From Edaphochlamys debaryana (lineage: Eukaryota > Chlorophyta > Chlorophyceae > Chlamydomonadales), in the NCBI GenBank assembly GCA_016858145.1, contig JAEHOE010000025.1, forward strand, positions 1,054,001 through 1,118,000: a DNA stretch of 64,000 nucleotides, written 5' to 3'. Shown here piece after piece: positions 1 through 11,700 of the stretch. A program made the translations under genes and the position numbers. Position 1 is the stretch's first letter; each line of letters begins with the position of its first letter. The notes beneath the pieces are model-generated. The model saw only the letters and a list, made by a program, of their open reading frames with translations, did not search any database and was not told the origin of the DNA.

Positions 1-479
1 CAAGCCCGGTCGTACGCCAGCCGCGCGCGCAGAGGCTCCACCCCGGCCCACTCCGCAGCGCACACGCAGAAAGCGCTTTCCACAAGATACCACAGCAGCC
101 AAAGACCGGCTCCACTGCTCCACTTTCCAAGACAATTGCACCAGGACTGCGATTGCCACGTCTGAACGCAGCCTCGCCAAGCACCCGGAGCCCCACCACG
201 CCCCGCGTTGAGTCCAGGAGCTGCGCAGGCGCCCCAGGTGCGGGCCGGGAGCTGCTGGGAGGCCTTGGCGGCAACAGGCGCCCCGCGGGCTTCACGCTTC
301 AGCCGGGCTTGCAAGGCGGCAGGCCAGTGGGCCGCAGCCCCGGGCGTGGCTGCCGAGCTCCGCAGCCCCTTGTCGCTGCAGCCCCGATGCTTGTCTCTTT
401 GCCAGTGGCCTTGAAAAGGGTGGTTGTGTCCTGACCCTGCAGGTTCGATGCCTGTGCATATACGCTAAGCCGCAGCCTG
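1..479. other. Upstream region of gene 1, no confident gene
   Basis: No exon can be fixed here. An acceptor-like CAG lies at 440-442, and the frame of gene 1 is open from 443, so the first exon called from the ATG at 480 could be an internal exon starting at 443, with further exons to the left in this stretch or outside the window. Short open frames on both strands between 150 and 480 look like composition artefacts. Confidence 0.4.
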
Positions 480-3424
480 ATGCTCGAGCAGCTGCTCCAG
501 CCTGACGGTGGCCCGCTGCTGAGGCGGGAGCCGTCCTGGACGCTCACAACCTGGGCCGCTTGCGCGCCTCTGGCTCGCACACAAAGCCGCTCCATCGTGG
601 GAGGGAGTGGTTCCTCAGATTGTAACGGCGACGTCACAACCGATGCCTCCTCTAGCTTTGATGACGAGGAGGCCGACCAACCGGTAAGCCGGTGAAAGCG
701 CGAAAAGTGGATTATGCCCGCATGCGGGAACGGGCCTGGTTCTGCGCCTTCTGTGGCGCCCAAGTGTCAATTCAATGCAATATCTACCGGATTGTCTCAC
801 TGGCTTGGCTCGCGGCGCTTCGTGTGTCCCCGCAACACCCGGCTTTTCGGCACCTACCCGCGGCCTCTGCCTCGCAGCGTGCCACACGGCGCATCACCCT
901 CTGCAAGCAAATCCTGGCGGAGGCTACGGAGATGTTTGCCGGGTGCCCTGCCGTTGTGGACGCCCCGGTGTTGAAGAGCGCTGCCTGCCGGTGAGCTCGC
1001 GGGCTGAAGACGTGCTACGACTGCGGAGACTCTCGCGACGTATTGGGATGATGTGCATGCCGGCAAACCCTAGTTCGCAATGCAGAACAAAGAGCTTGAC
1101 GGTCCTGTGCGTGCTCCTGGCCTCGTCTTTGCTGACCCGCGCTTTCCTTCCGCGCCTTCCTGCCAGGAACTCCGGCGCGCTCCTGCCGCTGCTGACCATG
1201 CTCTCTGGCGAGCAGGACACGGGGCGTATGGTGCGGCAGCTGGACACGCTGTCGTTCCTGCTGCTGGACCGCCAGAATCGGCGTGCCTGCCTGGAGCTGC
1301 GGGCGCTGGACGGGGTGCTGGACGTGCTGCGCCGCGCCACGGAGCCCGCCGTGCTCTTCTCGGCGCTCGAGGTGCTGCAGGCGCTGTGCCGCCACTCGGC
1401 CGCCGACAAGCTCACGCTTTGGCAGCACCCCAACAAGGGCGCGCTCATGTCGATGCTCAGCAGCCGCCACTCGGCGCCCGTGATCGTGGAGGCGCTGCGC
1501 ACCTGCCGCCTGCTGGCCTTCGCCGTGGGCCAGGCGCCGCCGCACGGCTCCACGAGCTCGCTGGCGAGCTGGGCCGGGCAGGAGGGCAAGGGCAGCTGCG
1601 GCATGCCCTGCTGCGAGCCGGGCGACCACGACCACACGCACGCGCACGGCGACGCCGCCCACCCGCACCCGCACGGCCGCCACCACGGCCAGCACCGGCA
1701 CCCCCCGCACCACCACCACCACCACCACGGCCGCGGGCACCACGGCCACAGCCAGCTGGTGCTGCTGGAGCCTGCTCTGCTGACGGTGGTGGCGGAGCTG
1801 CTGCACCCCTCGTTCGACCGCCCCGTGCTGCTCAAGGCGCTCAAGCTGCTCACCAGCGCCTCGGGCATGGGCGCCATGGGCGTGGGCAGCGGCTCCAGCG
1901 TCAGCGGGGGCGGGGGCGGGGGCCTGGGCGGGGGCAGCTCGGCGCACCACTGGCACAATGCCGTGTTCCGGCTGGTACCGCTGCTCACGCACTGCGCCGA
2001 CGTAGACGTGGTGGAGGCGGCGCTGGCGGTGCTGGTCAACCTCAGCGAGCTGGATACCTTCCATAACATGTTCTTTGCTTCTGGTGAGAGGGGGTAAAAT
2101 GGGCAATAGTCATTGTACTAGCCGGGTACTAGCCGTGGAATGAATAGCAGTCTGCGTAAGGCATCGCGACACACATCGCAACCTTCGGAGTCTCGCCGGG
2201 CTTTCCGCTTGCTTACGGTTTCCTCGTTTCCTAACACTTCGCAACATGGGCATCGACATCGCAGCTGCCACAGCTGCAAACCTACTTCGATTTTGCCGCA
2301 AAGACTTGCTCGCGTATGATAGAAATCGGATGGTCGCGTCGCGCTTTGGGCCCTAGTTGGGCCCTGGAGGCCGCCAAGGCCGCCTACAGCCGTCCAGCCC
2401 GCACAACTCCTCCTCACCCCGCCCTCTCATGCCCCCGCTCCCCAGGCTGCATCCCGCCCCTGCTGCACCTGCTCAACCACAAGCGCTGCGCCATTAGCCA
2501 GTCAGCCTCGTGCGTGCTGAGCGCGCTGAGCGAGGGCGGCCTGTCCCGCGACAAGCTGTGCCAGGACACGGCGCTGCTGGCCATGCTGCGGGTGCTGCAG
2601 GCGGGGCACTGCGTGGTGGTGACGCTGGTGAGCGAGGAGGGCGGGCATAGGGGCGGTGGTAGGGGGAGCTCTCGCAGGTTTAATTTTACGAATTTCTCAA
2701 TGTGTTGTGCTTCTAAAGTCTTGGCCACAGGGGCTGACGCATATCGTGTTCCTTATCCCTCCCCTCCCTCCTTCCCCCGCTGCAGGGCGTGCTGTACATG
2801 CTGGGCCGCCTGGCCGCCTACCGCGCGCAGGTGGTGCGCTCGCTGCGGGGCTGGGGCGCGGTGCCGCTGCTGCAGCGCCTGCATGCCACGACACGGGATG
2901 AGGATGCGGCGGAGGGCTGCAGACAGCTGCTCAACGCCCTGGGTGTCACCGCCCCTCCCGTCGCCGCCCTCCCGCCGCCGCTGGGCGCCGCGGTGCCCCC
3001 GGGCGCCCTGGCCTTCCAGCCGGGCGGAGTGGTGCGGCTGCAGGGCGCGCTGGGCCTGGCGCCCGCGGCCACGCTGCCCTCGGGCGGCGACATGTTCGAC
3101 ACGCCCGGGCTCGTGCCCACCCACATCACCGGCGTCACGCCCGCACCCGGCGGGGGCCTGTGCCGGACCATCAGCGCTGCGGCGGCGGTTGCCGCAGCGT
3201 GCCTGGGGCCTGAGGGTCCCTCGTCGCGCGGCCACGGCCTCGGCCTGGCCGCGGGCGCTCCGGCGGGCTCGAACGGCGGCGCTGCGCCTGCCACTGCGTG
3301 CGACCCGCACCGCTCCAAGCCGCACTTCCACGCCAGCTTCCGCTTCTACGCGCCCGCGGGGGGCGCCAGCTGCGGCATGGCCGGCCCCATTGCCGCCGCG
3401 GTGCCGCCCGCCGCCGCGTATTAG
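480..3424 (+). CDS. Armadillo-repeat protein with histidine-rich insert
   Basis: Exons 480-683 (or from 443), 878-990, 1167-2083, 2446-2627 and 2786-3424 join in phase to give 684 residues from the ATG at 480. From about residue 70 the protein is a run of paired amphipathic helices of armadillo/HEAT type, for example the segments around ALLPLLTMLSG, CIPPLLHLLNHKRC and GVLYMLGRLAAYRAQ. ARM repeats form a solenoid that binds other proteins, so a scaffold or adaptor role is inferred; no catalytic motif is seen. A loop rich in His, with Gly, Asp and Pro (coded by 1618-1755), interrupts the solenoid. The last 130 residues are low complexity. No signal peptide or membrane span is evident, so it is probably cytosolic. 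Introns are GT-AG: 684-877, 991-1166, 2084-2445, 2628-2785. The N-terminus is the weak point of the model. Confidence 0.75.
1618..1755 (+). other. Histidine-rich low-complexity segment of gene 1
   Basis: Within the third exon, codons CAC dominate and encode a stretch with more than twenty histidines, including a run of seven, mixed with Gly, Asp, Ala and Pro. It sits between two ARM helices and follows a short Cys-containing motif (GMPCCEPG). Such segments often bind transition metals; that is inference here. Confidence 0.8.
2188..2238 (+). repeat. 51-base dispersed repeat, copy 1
   Basis: Lies inside intron 3 of gene 1. It matches 61448-61498 with four mismatches in 51 bases, over a core that includes CTTGCTTACGGTTTCC. 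The flanks do not match. It is probably a fragment of an interspersed element; no terminal repeats or coding capacity are visible. Confidence 0.7.
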
Positions 3425-5597
3425 GGGTTGTGGCGCCGAGGCAGCCTCCGGCCCTCCCCTCGTTAGTATCTATCCTCGAGTAGTGCGCGGCTTGTAGCCC
3501 GCTCCCAGTCGGGAGTCGGGGCAAGCCAGCATTCGAGCCCCTTGCGCTGCCGCTGTGCTGCTGCAAATATCACTTTTCCTCAACCTTTAACCCTATTGTT
3601 TCACTGTGGTGACCTGGCGACTCGTCAAGAACCCGTTGTCGCTATCAGAAGGCATCGCGCCCCTCGCATGCTGGGCCGCCGCGGCCCGCGTTTCCCTTCC
3701 GCACGTTCAGGTGGAAGGGGGCAGGGCACGCCGGCAGCCGGGGGTCTGTGCGTCGTACGGTAGATCGTGTTGTGAGCAAGAGTATGTGTGCTGCCCGGAG
3801 CCAGAAAGGTCTCAGGGCAGCGATGCGTGTGCGGACCCTCGTTACGGACGGGTAATGCTGTCGGGCATTGGGCGGTGGCCGCTCGGCCAAGTTGGCTTTA
3901 TTGAGCGCCGGCGGCCATCCCGGCCCTTAGTTTTGGATAACCTCCCCAAGAGGCATGGGCGTGGTTTCTGGCGGGGCTTCTGTCCCCTCAAAGCCTCAGT
4001 CGTATATGCTTCGGTTTATGGGAGGGACCGCTCCCGGTAGCGCATCGGATCGCGGATCGGGCCGGACCAACGTGCGGTGGTGTGCGTTGCGCAACAAGCG
4101 GTTCAGGCGGGTGCGGGGTGTGGCCGTTGCCGCCCGGGGATTGATAGCCCTGGGCAGCGGTCCACATTTTGCGACCCCGTACCGCCTGAATCGGCGTACG
4201 AGCATCCCGCTGAAGAGAGCCTTTCAAGCCGGGGATGTGCAGAGTTGGCGGATGGGCGGGCCCCGTGTGCTGTTGTTGCGGGGCCTTGCTTCCTTTGAGG
4301 TCGGGGGTACAGTGCCAAAGTGCGTTCGGATGTTTGGGGTGTAGGGGGTGTTGAGCCCTCGCAGGGCCTTGTTGGGGTCGGGGAGGCAGGGAATCGGAGT
4401 GTGTCGCAGCCCCCGCTTGTGCTGCCAGACAGGCGGTGTATCGTAGGGAGCCGCGGGGTGGCTGCTTGCAGTGGATCTATTTGGGCGGTGCCGCCGTGCA
4501 TTCGTTTTCATCTGTGCTGTGGTCTCCGGCCGCTGTTGAGGCCGAGGGGGCGCTTCGCCCACATTTAGATGCCGCTATTGACTTGGGGATTGGCTCGAAG
4601 GCGCGGAGCGGTGAGAGCTAGCCTGACGGCTCGAGCTGCTCCGCCAACCCTTGAGCCCCACCCAGCATAATTTGGAACCCAACCCTTGGCTGGAGCCGGG
4701 TCGCCGGCCGCGCTGGGGAGAGAGAGGGCATGCCTTACATTCTCGAGGCGAGGGCGAGTGTTACTAGCGTTGCAGGGCAAGGGGAGAGAGAGTTGCTTCA
4801 TGAGCCAACCAAATTCTATTTCTCAGTACTGTTGCTAGGAGTGTGAGCGGATCGGTAGGACGTCCAGTCGTGAGCACCGGATTTGTAAGGCATGGATGGG
4901 TCAACCTTGCCCTCCTGCGGCGAGTAACAGACCACTCAGCTCGGCCCCTGATTCTGGAGCTGAAGTAGAAACACACGTGTCTCGTGCAGACCTTTCCCAA
5001 CGCCCCGCAGCAGCAGCGTCCTCGACGGAGGGGGTGATGACGGGCCGGGGGGCGGAGGGCATAGCCTGCATGCAGTGCACAAGCAACAGGACTATCTAGC
5101 ACTACACGGAGCGGTATGCGCGGTAGATGTAGTCGGCGATGCGGCTGAGAACGGCTACGCTAGAGTAACCGGCATGCTGTTGCTGTTGCTGTCGATGACG
5201 TAGAGCTGTGCTGGTTACGTCTAGCAGGCTGGCCCACGGGCCGGGGGGCGAATGACTGTATCTCTGCAGGGCAGAATGAAATGGAACGCAATGCCCTAGA
5301 AGGATCAGGGATAAGTCGTGCGTGTCGGGCCCTGCAGACCGAGCACGTGAACTCTGCTTTGCCGATTGGCCCGACAAGCATGTCTCTGCATGAGCCTGGC
5401 ATGAGATCGTGTAGCTCACGGACCCGTCCGCGCGTGGGGTCTTCGCGTCTGGTCCCCTAGCCTTGTCCAACTATACGGTACCCGTGTGTGCTGGGCCACG
5501 CCAAGCGCACTCGTAGCATCGTTTGACAAGTGATGACCCTCAGTCCCACGCCATTGCCCACACCACTCCCCATCCAGCAAGTGCTTGTACCCCAAGC
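3425..5597. other. Convergent intergenic region / 3' UTRs
   Basis: No convincing gene. It separates the stop of gene 1 (+) from the stop of the giant gene (-). A TGTAA pentamer on the plus strand at 4884-4888 and its reverse complement TTACA at 4735-4739 could be poly-A signals for the two genes, which would make the two 3' UTRs overlap. A minus-strand open frame at 5102-5470 has no splice connection to the giant gene, whose frame ends at 5598. Confidence 0.5.
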
Positions 5598-8500
5598 TCA
5601 CTCGCCCAGGTCCCCCTGAGGCCCCGCCCGTGCCACGCTCACAATGCCTAGCCCCGCCAGCGCCATGAACAGCGCGTGCACCACCACCAGCGCTAGGCCC
5701 AGGCCCCGCACCGCCCCCGCATTGGACCCCTCCCCCTCCCCCTCCGCCCCCCCCGCCCCCCCAAGCGCCTCCATGAGCGCCAGCGCCGCCGCCGTGCAGC
5801 TCCCCAGCAGCAGCACGACCGCCTGCCACCCCGCGTCCGCGTCCAGCTCCTGCCGCGCCTGCTCCGCCACCGCCGCCACCAGCGCCACCGCCGCCAGCGC
5901 CAGCAGCGCCGCGCCCAGCTGCTGCGCCGCCGCCCCCGCCCCCGCCCCCGCATCGCACGGCCGCCACAGCGCCACCACCACGGCCAGCGCCAGCCGCACC
6001 CCCCAGTCCAGCAGCTCGGGCAGCGGCGACTGCACCAGGCCGCCGCACAGCAGCAGCAGCAGCGGAGGCCGCGGCGGGCCGCCCCGCAGCTTCCTTTTGG
6101 CCGCCGCCGAGCCGCCCGCCAGTGGTGCACCCGCCCGCTCCACGCCACCGCCGTCGTCGCCGTCGCCGTCGCCGCCCGCTGCCGCCTCCGCCAGCGCCGC
6201 CGCCCGTGCGTCCACCCTCCGCAGCAGCGCCGCCAGCGCCAGGTGCAGCGCCGGCAGCAGCCCCAGCCCCAGCACCGCCCCGGGCACCCCGAACGCCGCC
6301 TGCAGCAGCCCCCGAGCCGGCCACCCGCTCCAGCCCAGGCCGGGGACCACGCGGACCATGCTGGCGCCCGCCCCGGCCCCGTTGCCATCAGCTGACCAGC
6401 CATCGCTGAGGACTGACCGCTGCAGCGCCAGCGGCAGCAGCCTCAGCAGCGGGGCCCAGGCAGCGGCGGGCTGCTTCTGCGTCGCGCGGGTCCGCGGCAG
6501 GCAGGGCAGCAGCAGCGACAGCGCCTGCAGCGCCAGGAAGGGCCACACCACCTGCAGCGCCGCCAGCAGCCCCGCCAGAGCCAGGGTGCACACGGGCCGC
6601 CAGCGACCGCGTAGCCCCGGGGGCCACATGCGCCGGCCCGGGCCGGCGGCCGCCAGCACCGCAGCGAACAGCGCCGCGGTGGCCAGCAGGAGCGCTGCGG
6701 GTTTGGGGTGGGGGGCGGGGGGTGGGGCACCCTCGTGTCAGCAATGCAGGAAGGCGAAGCTCTCACGCACTTGACGCTTAAACAGCACACGCGCTCACCC
6801 GCCACCGCCCAGCCCCACAGCAGCATCCGCGCCGCCAGGTCGCTGGCGTCCACCGCCTGCCCCCAGCCCCCCGGGCCGGGGCGCGTGGGCGGGTCCAGGG
6901 CGCAGGCGGGGGACACGAGGCCGCCCCCGAGCAGGTCCACGCCTCCAAACAGGCCCAGGACCTGTGGGGTAGGGGGAGGAGGGTAGGGGGTTGGAAAGGT
7001 GGGGCTGCGCTTGCAAGCGGACTCTCGGCCGCAGCTACACACCGGAGCCCTCAATAACCCTGGGCGCTGACACTCTCATGCGGCAGTCGGGTGCGTTCCC
7101 CACTCCGCCCCGCGGTCCAAGGCCCCATCCCCCCGCCCCCACCTGCAGCATGCCCCGCAGCTCCGCCGGCCCCCTCCCCGCGCCCCGCATGCGCCCCAGC
7201 AGCCCCAGCACGCAGCAGTGCAGCAGCAGCGGCCGCAGGGGGTAGCGCCGACCGCCGCCCGCAGGCAGCGCCCGCCCACTGCCGCTGCCGCTGCCGCTAA
7301 CACTGCCCCCTCCCGGCGCTCGCTCATCCTCCCCGGCCGACCCCAGCGCCGCCACTGCCGCCACCGCCTTGGCAGAGCCGCTGCCGGGGCCCGGCAGGGG
7401 CGGGGCCTGGTCCTGCCTCAGGCCGTGGACGCTGATGGCACTGGCACTGGCACTGGCACTGGCACTGGCACTGGCACTGGCACTGGCACTGGCAGTGGGG
7501 GTGCGGGTGGGGGAGGGCGTGATGGAGGCGAAGGCGCCGCCGCCCTCGGCCCGGGCGCTCGTGGCTCTCAGTGGAGAGCCAAGGGGTTGGAGGGCGGCCG
7601 GTGCCGGCAGCGGTGCCGGGTCTGGGGTGGGGCCTGGGACCGTTAGAGCGGTGGCCGGCCCGTCCCCGCCCTGGGCACGCCCCGCTCGTGCCCCGGCAGT
7701 GGATGCACGCGACGATCCCGAGCTGCCGGGCTCGAGCCCGGGGGCGGTCACGTGCCGGGCCACCCACTCGAGCGTCTTGGAGCCACCGCCCGGCGCAGAG
7801 CCGTGCTGCGACTGAGCCTGGGGTGAAGAGCCCGGCCGCCCGTCGCCAGAGGCGGAGCCACTGGACCCCCGGCCGCGCTGCACCGCGGGAGGAGGCGGCC
7901 GGCTGCCTGCCGCAGCGTCTGCGCCGCTGCTGCCACCCGCCTCGCGGCCACTGGCGCTGAGCTCAAGAGCGGCGCCGGGGTCTGTCGGGGGCTGGGTTGA
8001 GTGGTGCCCATCGGTGGCGGTCCAGGGTGCCGGGGGCGAAGGGCCGGGAGGCGGGGGCAGCGGCGGCGGCGGGGGCGTAGGTGGCAGGGCGGACCCCGAC
8101 TCTTGCCCCCCCGCCTGGTCGGGCTGTGCAGCTCCGTGGCTGCAGCGCTCGCTGGGGCCGCTGCTGCCGGGGCCGTCAGCCGGCTGCGGGCCCGGCAGGT
8201 CGGCGAAGGCAGTAGCCCCGTTCGGGCCGTGCTGTGACGGGCTGCTCCCCCCGTTGCTGGGACTGCGGGACCCACTGCTCGACAGCTGGGCCGGGCGGGT
8301 GTAGAGGCCGTGGGCCGTCCGGCTGTACTCCGCGTTGCCAGCCTCTGCGCCACTGTCCTCGTCGTTGCCGCTACTGCTGCCCCTGACAAGGCCCCTCCCG
8401 CCGCTCTCGCTCGCGTCACCCCGGCTGGTGCCGCTGCTTCCGCTGCCCGTCTGCTCATGCCCCATACCCCCGTTGGCGCCGCCGCTGGGGCGGGGGCGCT

Positions 8501-8759
8501 TGGCGGATGCGCCCCAGCCCAGGTCTGCGGCGCTCAGTCCTAGGTGGGGGGGCAGGGGCGCCAGAGGAGTGGCCCGGCCCCGCCAGGCGCGCACCACCGC
8601 CTGCCCCCCCAGCACCCCCGCGGCCGCCATGGCCAGCGCCGCCGCCCCCGTGGCCGCCAGTGTGAGGGCCCACAGCAGGCCCGCCAGGGCCCGGGAGCCG
8701 CTGCCGCCGCCCAGGGGGCAGGCCACACAGGTGCCGTACATGGTGGGGCCTGCAGCGGG
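5598..8759 (-). other. Membrane helix, low-complexity loop, multi-span C-terminus
   Basis: Second half of exon 10474-7143, then 6961-6799 and 6694-5598. A hydrophobic helix (LLWALTLAATGAAALAMAAA, coded near 8600-8690) is followed by about 450 residues rich in Ser, Gly, Pro and Asp with an (Ala-Ser)n tract, presumably cytoplasmic. Then RPLLLHCCVLGLLGRM and MLQVLGLFGGVDLLGGGL lead into several hydrophobic segments, among them LLLATAALFAAVLAAA, TLALAGLLAALQVVWPFLAL, LAVVVALW, AALLALAAVALVAAVA and GLALVVVHALFMALAGLGIV. From memory this resembles the terminal membrane block of other beta-helix surface proteins of algae and oomycetes; its biochemical role is unknown to me. Confidence 0.65.
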
Positions 8760-11700
8760 CGGCACGCAGGGCTGGGCGCAGGCGGCGGCGGCCTGCGGCG
8801 CTGCGGCGGCACACAGTGCTGTGTGCTGCATCAGGCGGTCTAGGGAGGCCAGCGCGGAGGCGGGGCCGGGGGCGGTGAGCGGCTGGGCGCTGCCCTGCTG
8901 CCGCCGCCGCGCCTCCAGCGCCAGCTGCTCCGCCGCCGCCAGCGCCCACGCAGCGGCACTGCCGGCGGGGGGGCACGCGCCCGGCTGCGCACAGGCGGCG
9001 GCGGCGGGGTCTGAGCTGCTGAGCCCCTCCGCCACCACGGTCAGGGTGGCTAGCGGCCGGGCAGCGGCACACGGCGACCCGCAGGAGCCGGCAGCGGCTG
9101 CCGGGCCCAGCAGCGCCCAGGTGGTGTTGGCCGGAGCCTCGGCGGTGGCGACCGCTCCGGAGCCGATTGGGGAGGGGCCAGTGGATACCCTGCTGCCCGC
9201 CGCCCCCAGCGCCGCCCCCAGTCCCCCCAGCAGCTGTAGCGGCCCCGCGACACCGCCGCCGCAGCGGCTGCCATTGCCGCTGCCGCCGCTTGCTAGCAGC
9301 GAGTTCAGCACCCAGCCTCCAGCGGGCGCCGCAGTGCCTTCGCTTGCCAGGCCGCCCTGAGCCGAGCGCCAGAGGGCAAAAAGCCGAGGGTCTGGCTCGG
9401 GCGCCGAGGGGCTCCACTGGGTCCCAGGTGGGCCCGACAGCAGTTGCCCTAGCGCGTCCCGGCGCAGCAGCACAGCGGGGGCCGCACCTGCCGCCCCGGC
9501 AGCTCCCCCCTGCCCGGGCGCCAAGTGGATGACGGCGGGGGACAGCAGCAGGTCGGAGGCGGGGGCGCCCTCACCGCTGACGGCGGCAATGGGGCCGCCA
9601 CCAACGGTGTCCAGGCCGCATGCTCCGCCGGCCCCCGCGTCCGCGCGGTTGCCGGCGGCCCATGCGGCGCACAGGGGCAGGCGCTCCGGGCTGCGCCCGG
9701 GGGTGGCGGCCTGCGCCCCCGCCCCCGCCCCCGCCTCCGCCACTGCCTGCGAGGCGCGCAGCAGCAGGGCGGCGGCCGCCTCCGCAGCGGCGCCCGCGTC
9801 CAGGGGGTCCCAGCGCCCCGGCCCTGCGGCCCCCGCCGCCCGCTGCATCCAGGGCTGCAGGGCCGCTCCCTCGGCCGAGAGCTCGGGGGGCGCGGGGCCG
9901 CAGCCCACCAGGGGCAGGGGCGCCCCTGCGGCCCAGTGCAGCCCGCCCCCCGGCGCCCCCGCGTTACCGCTCAGCTCCACTCCCAGCAGCGCCACCTCAG
10001 GGGTGGACGGGGGTGGGTAGAGGGCTCCACCGGGGGCCGCTCCGCCGCCGCCCCTGCCCACGTGCATGGCGCCCCCCGCGCCCTGGGCTTTGTTGCTTTG
10101 CAGCCGGCAGCCCACCAGGAGCACGGAGGCAGCGCTAGCGTTGCCGCCGGCAGCGGCCGGGCCTTGCTGCGGCGGGGCTGGCGCGAGCCGGAGGAGCAGC
10201 GCCCCACCCGCTGCCGCTGCCGCTGCCGCTGCCGCTGCCGCCGGTGCCAGGGCTGCCCGGGCGGTGTTGGCCTCCAGGCTGCAGCCCGCCAGCACCACGG
10301 CCGCCGCGGGCTGCTCCAGCGCCACTGCTCCGCCGCCGCCGCCTGCACCGCTGGCCGTGTTCCAGCCCAGCCTGCAGGCCGCCAGCAGCAGGGGGCCGCA
10401 GCGGTCGCAGCCCAGGGCGCCGCCCGCCTGCCCCGCGCTGTTGCCCGACAGGTCCGACTCCCACAGCGCCAGGCCTGGAGGCAGAGGGGGGAGGGGTGAA
10501 GGGGAGCGCAAGCTGGGCCATACTTGCTCTGGAATGCACGGACGCAGCTCAGGCATCGCTATCAATGCGGGCACAGCACGGCCAAGCAGGCGGTCTCCCG
10601 GGCTCACCGGCCGAGGGCCCCAGCGCCACCGCCCCGCCCCAGGCCGCCGTGTTGGCGGCGAAGGAGCAGCGCCAGGCGGTGGGGGGGCTCGGGGGGGCTG
10701 GGGAGGGCGAGGATGTGGGAGGAGAGGGCCCCCCGCCAGCCAGGTGCAGCGCCGGGCCCCGGGCTGCGTAGTTGCCGGCGAAGGCCACCCGGTGCAGGAC
10801 CACCAGGGCGCCGCCGGGGGACACCACCAGCGCAGCGCCGTCGCCCCTGCACACAGGAACATAGGTCGTAGTACCAAGCACGATCTGGCACCGGGGTGAA
10901 CGCAGGCCAGCCTCGCATGCGCCCCTCACCCCCCCCCCCGCGCCGCTCCTTACCCCGGGTTGGCGTTGCCCGCCATCAGGCTGAGCGACAGCAGCCGCAG
11001 CGCCCCGCCGCCGCCCACCCGCAGCGCAGCGCCCCGGTTGCGCACAAACACGCTCCGCTCCACCACCGCCTCCCCCCGGACCAGAGACAGGGCGGCGCCT
11101 GCGGGCATCCAGGTAGGGGGTGGGAGTGCACGTCGTCAGTGGAATGCGGGGCCCCCGCGTAGGGCAGCCACCCACACAGTCACCACCCTGGGCCCCCCCC
11201 ACCCTGGCCCCACCCGCGTTGCCCTCGAACCAGCAGTCCGCCACCAGCAGCGGCGCAGCCCCCGCCCCGAGGGGTGCGGGGATGTCCAGTGCCACTGCCG
11301 CCTCGGAGCAGTTGACAAAGGCCTGGGGTGGGTGGGCGGGGGGGTGACGGGGATGGGGGCGAGGTGCGGTCTCAAGGCTTGTCACAGCAGCCGGCCCAGT
11401 GCTGAGGCTCTGCCCCCACATTGTTCGCACCAGCAGCATCCTCTCTTTCCTCCCCCAATCGCAAGCCCGCCCACCCACCAGCCCGCGCAGCTCCACCCCC
11501 GGTGCCGCTACGGTGAGGGCCCTGGGGCCCCCCCGGCAGTCCATCACCGCACGGCCCGGCCCCGCAGCCAGCCACTCGCGCAGAGCCCCGGGGGCCGGCA
11601 CGGCAGCCGCCGGCTGCTCGCCCAAGCCCCGGCGCCTGCCCCAGCCCTGCCCCTCCTGCTGCGGCGGGGCGCTGGATCCTGGTTGCTGCGGGGCGGTGGC

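Noticed and set aside
5102..5470. Minus frame of 122 codons, considered as a further C-terminal exon of the giant gene
   Set aside because: The giant frame already ends in a stop at 5598 after a coherent membrane block, and no donor leads to this frame.
5644..6774. Long plus-strand frame opposite the last exon of the giant gene
   Set aside because: Its Pro/Ser/Ala-only composition mirrors the coding strand, and the minus strand gives membrane helices and phase-consistent splicing.
10200..10260. GCTGCC-type repeat near 10205-10240, considered a satellite
   Set aside because: It is coding poly-Ala in the beta-helix exon and too short to treat as a separate array.
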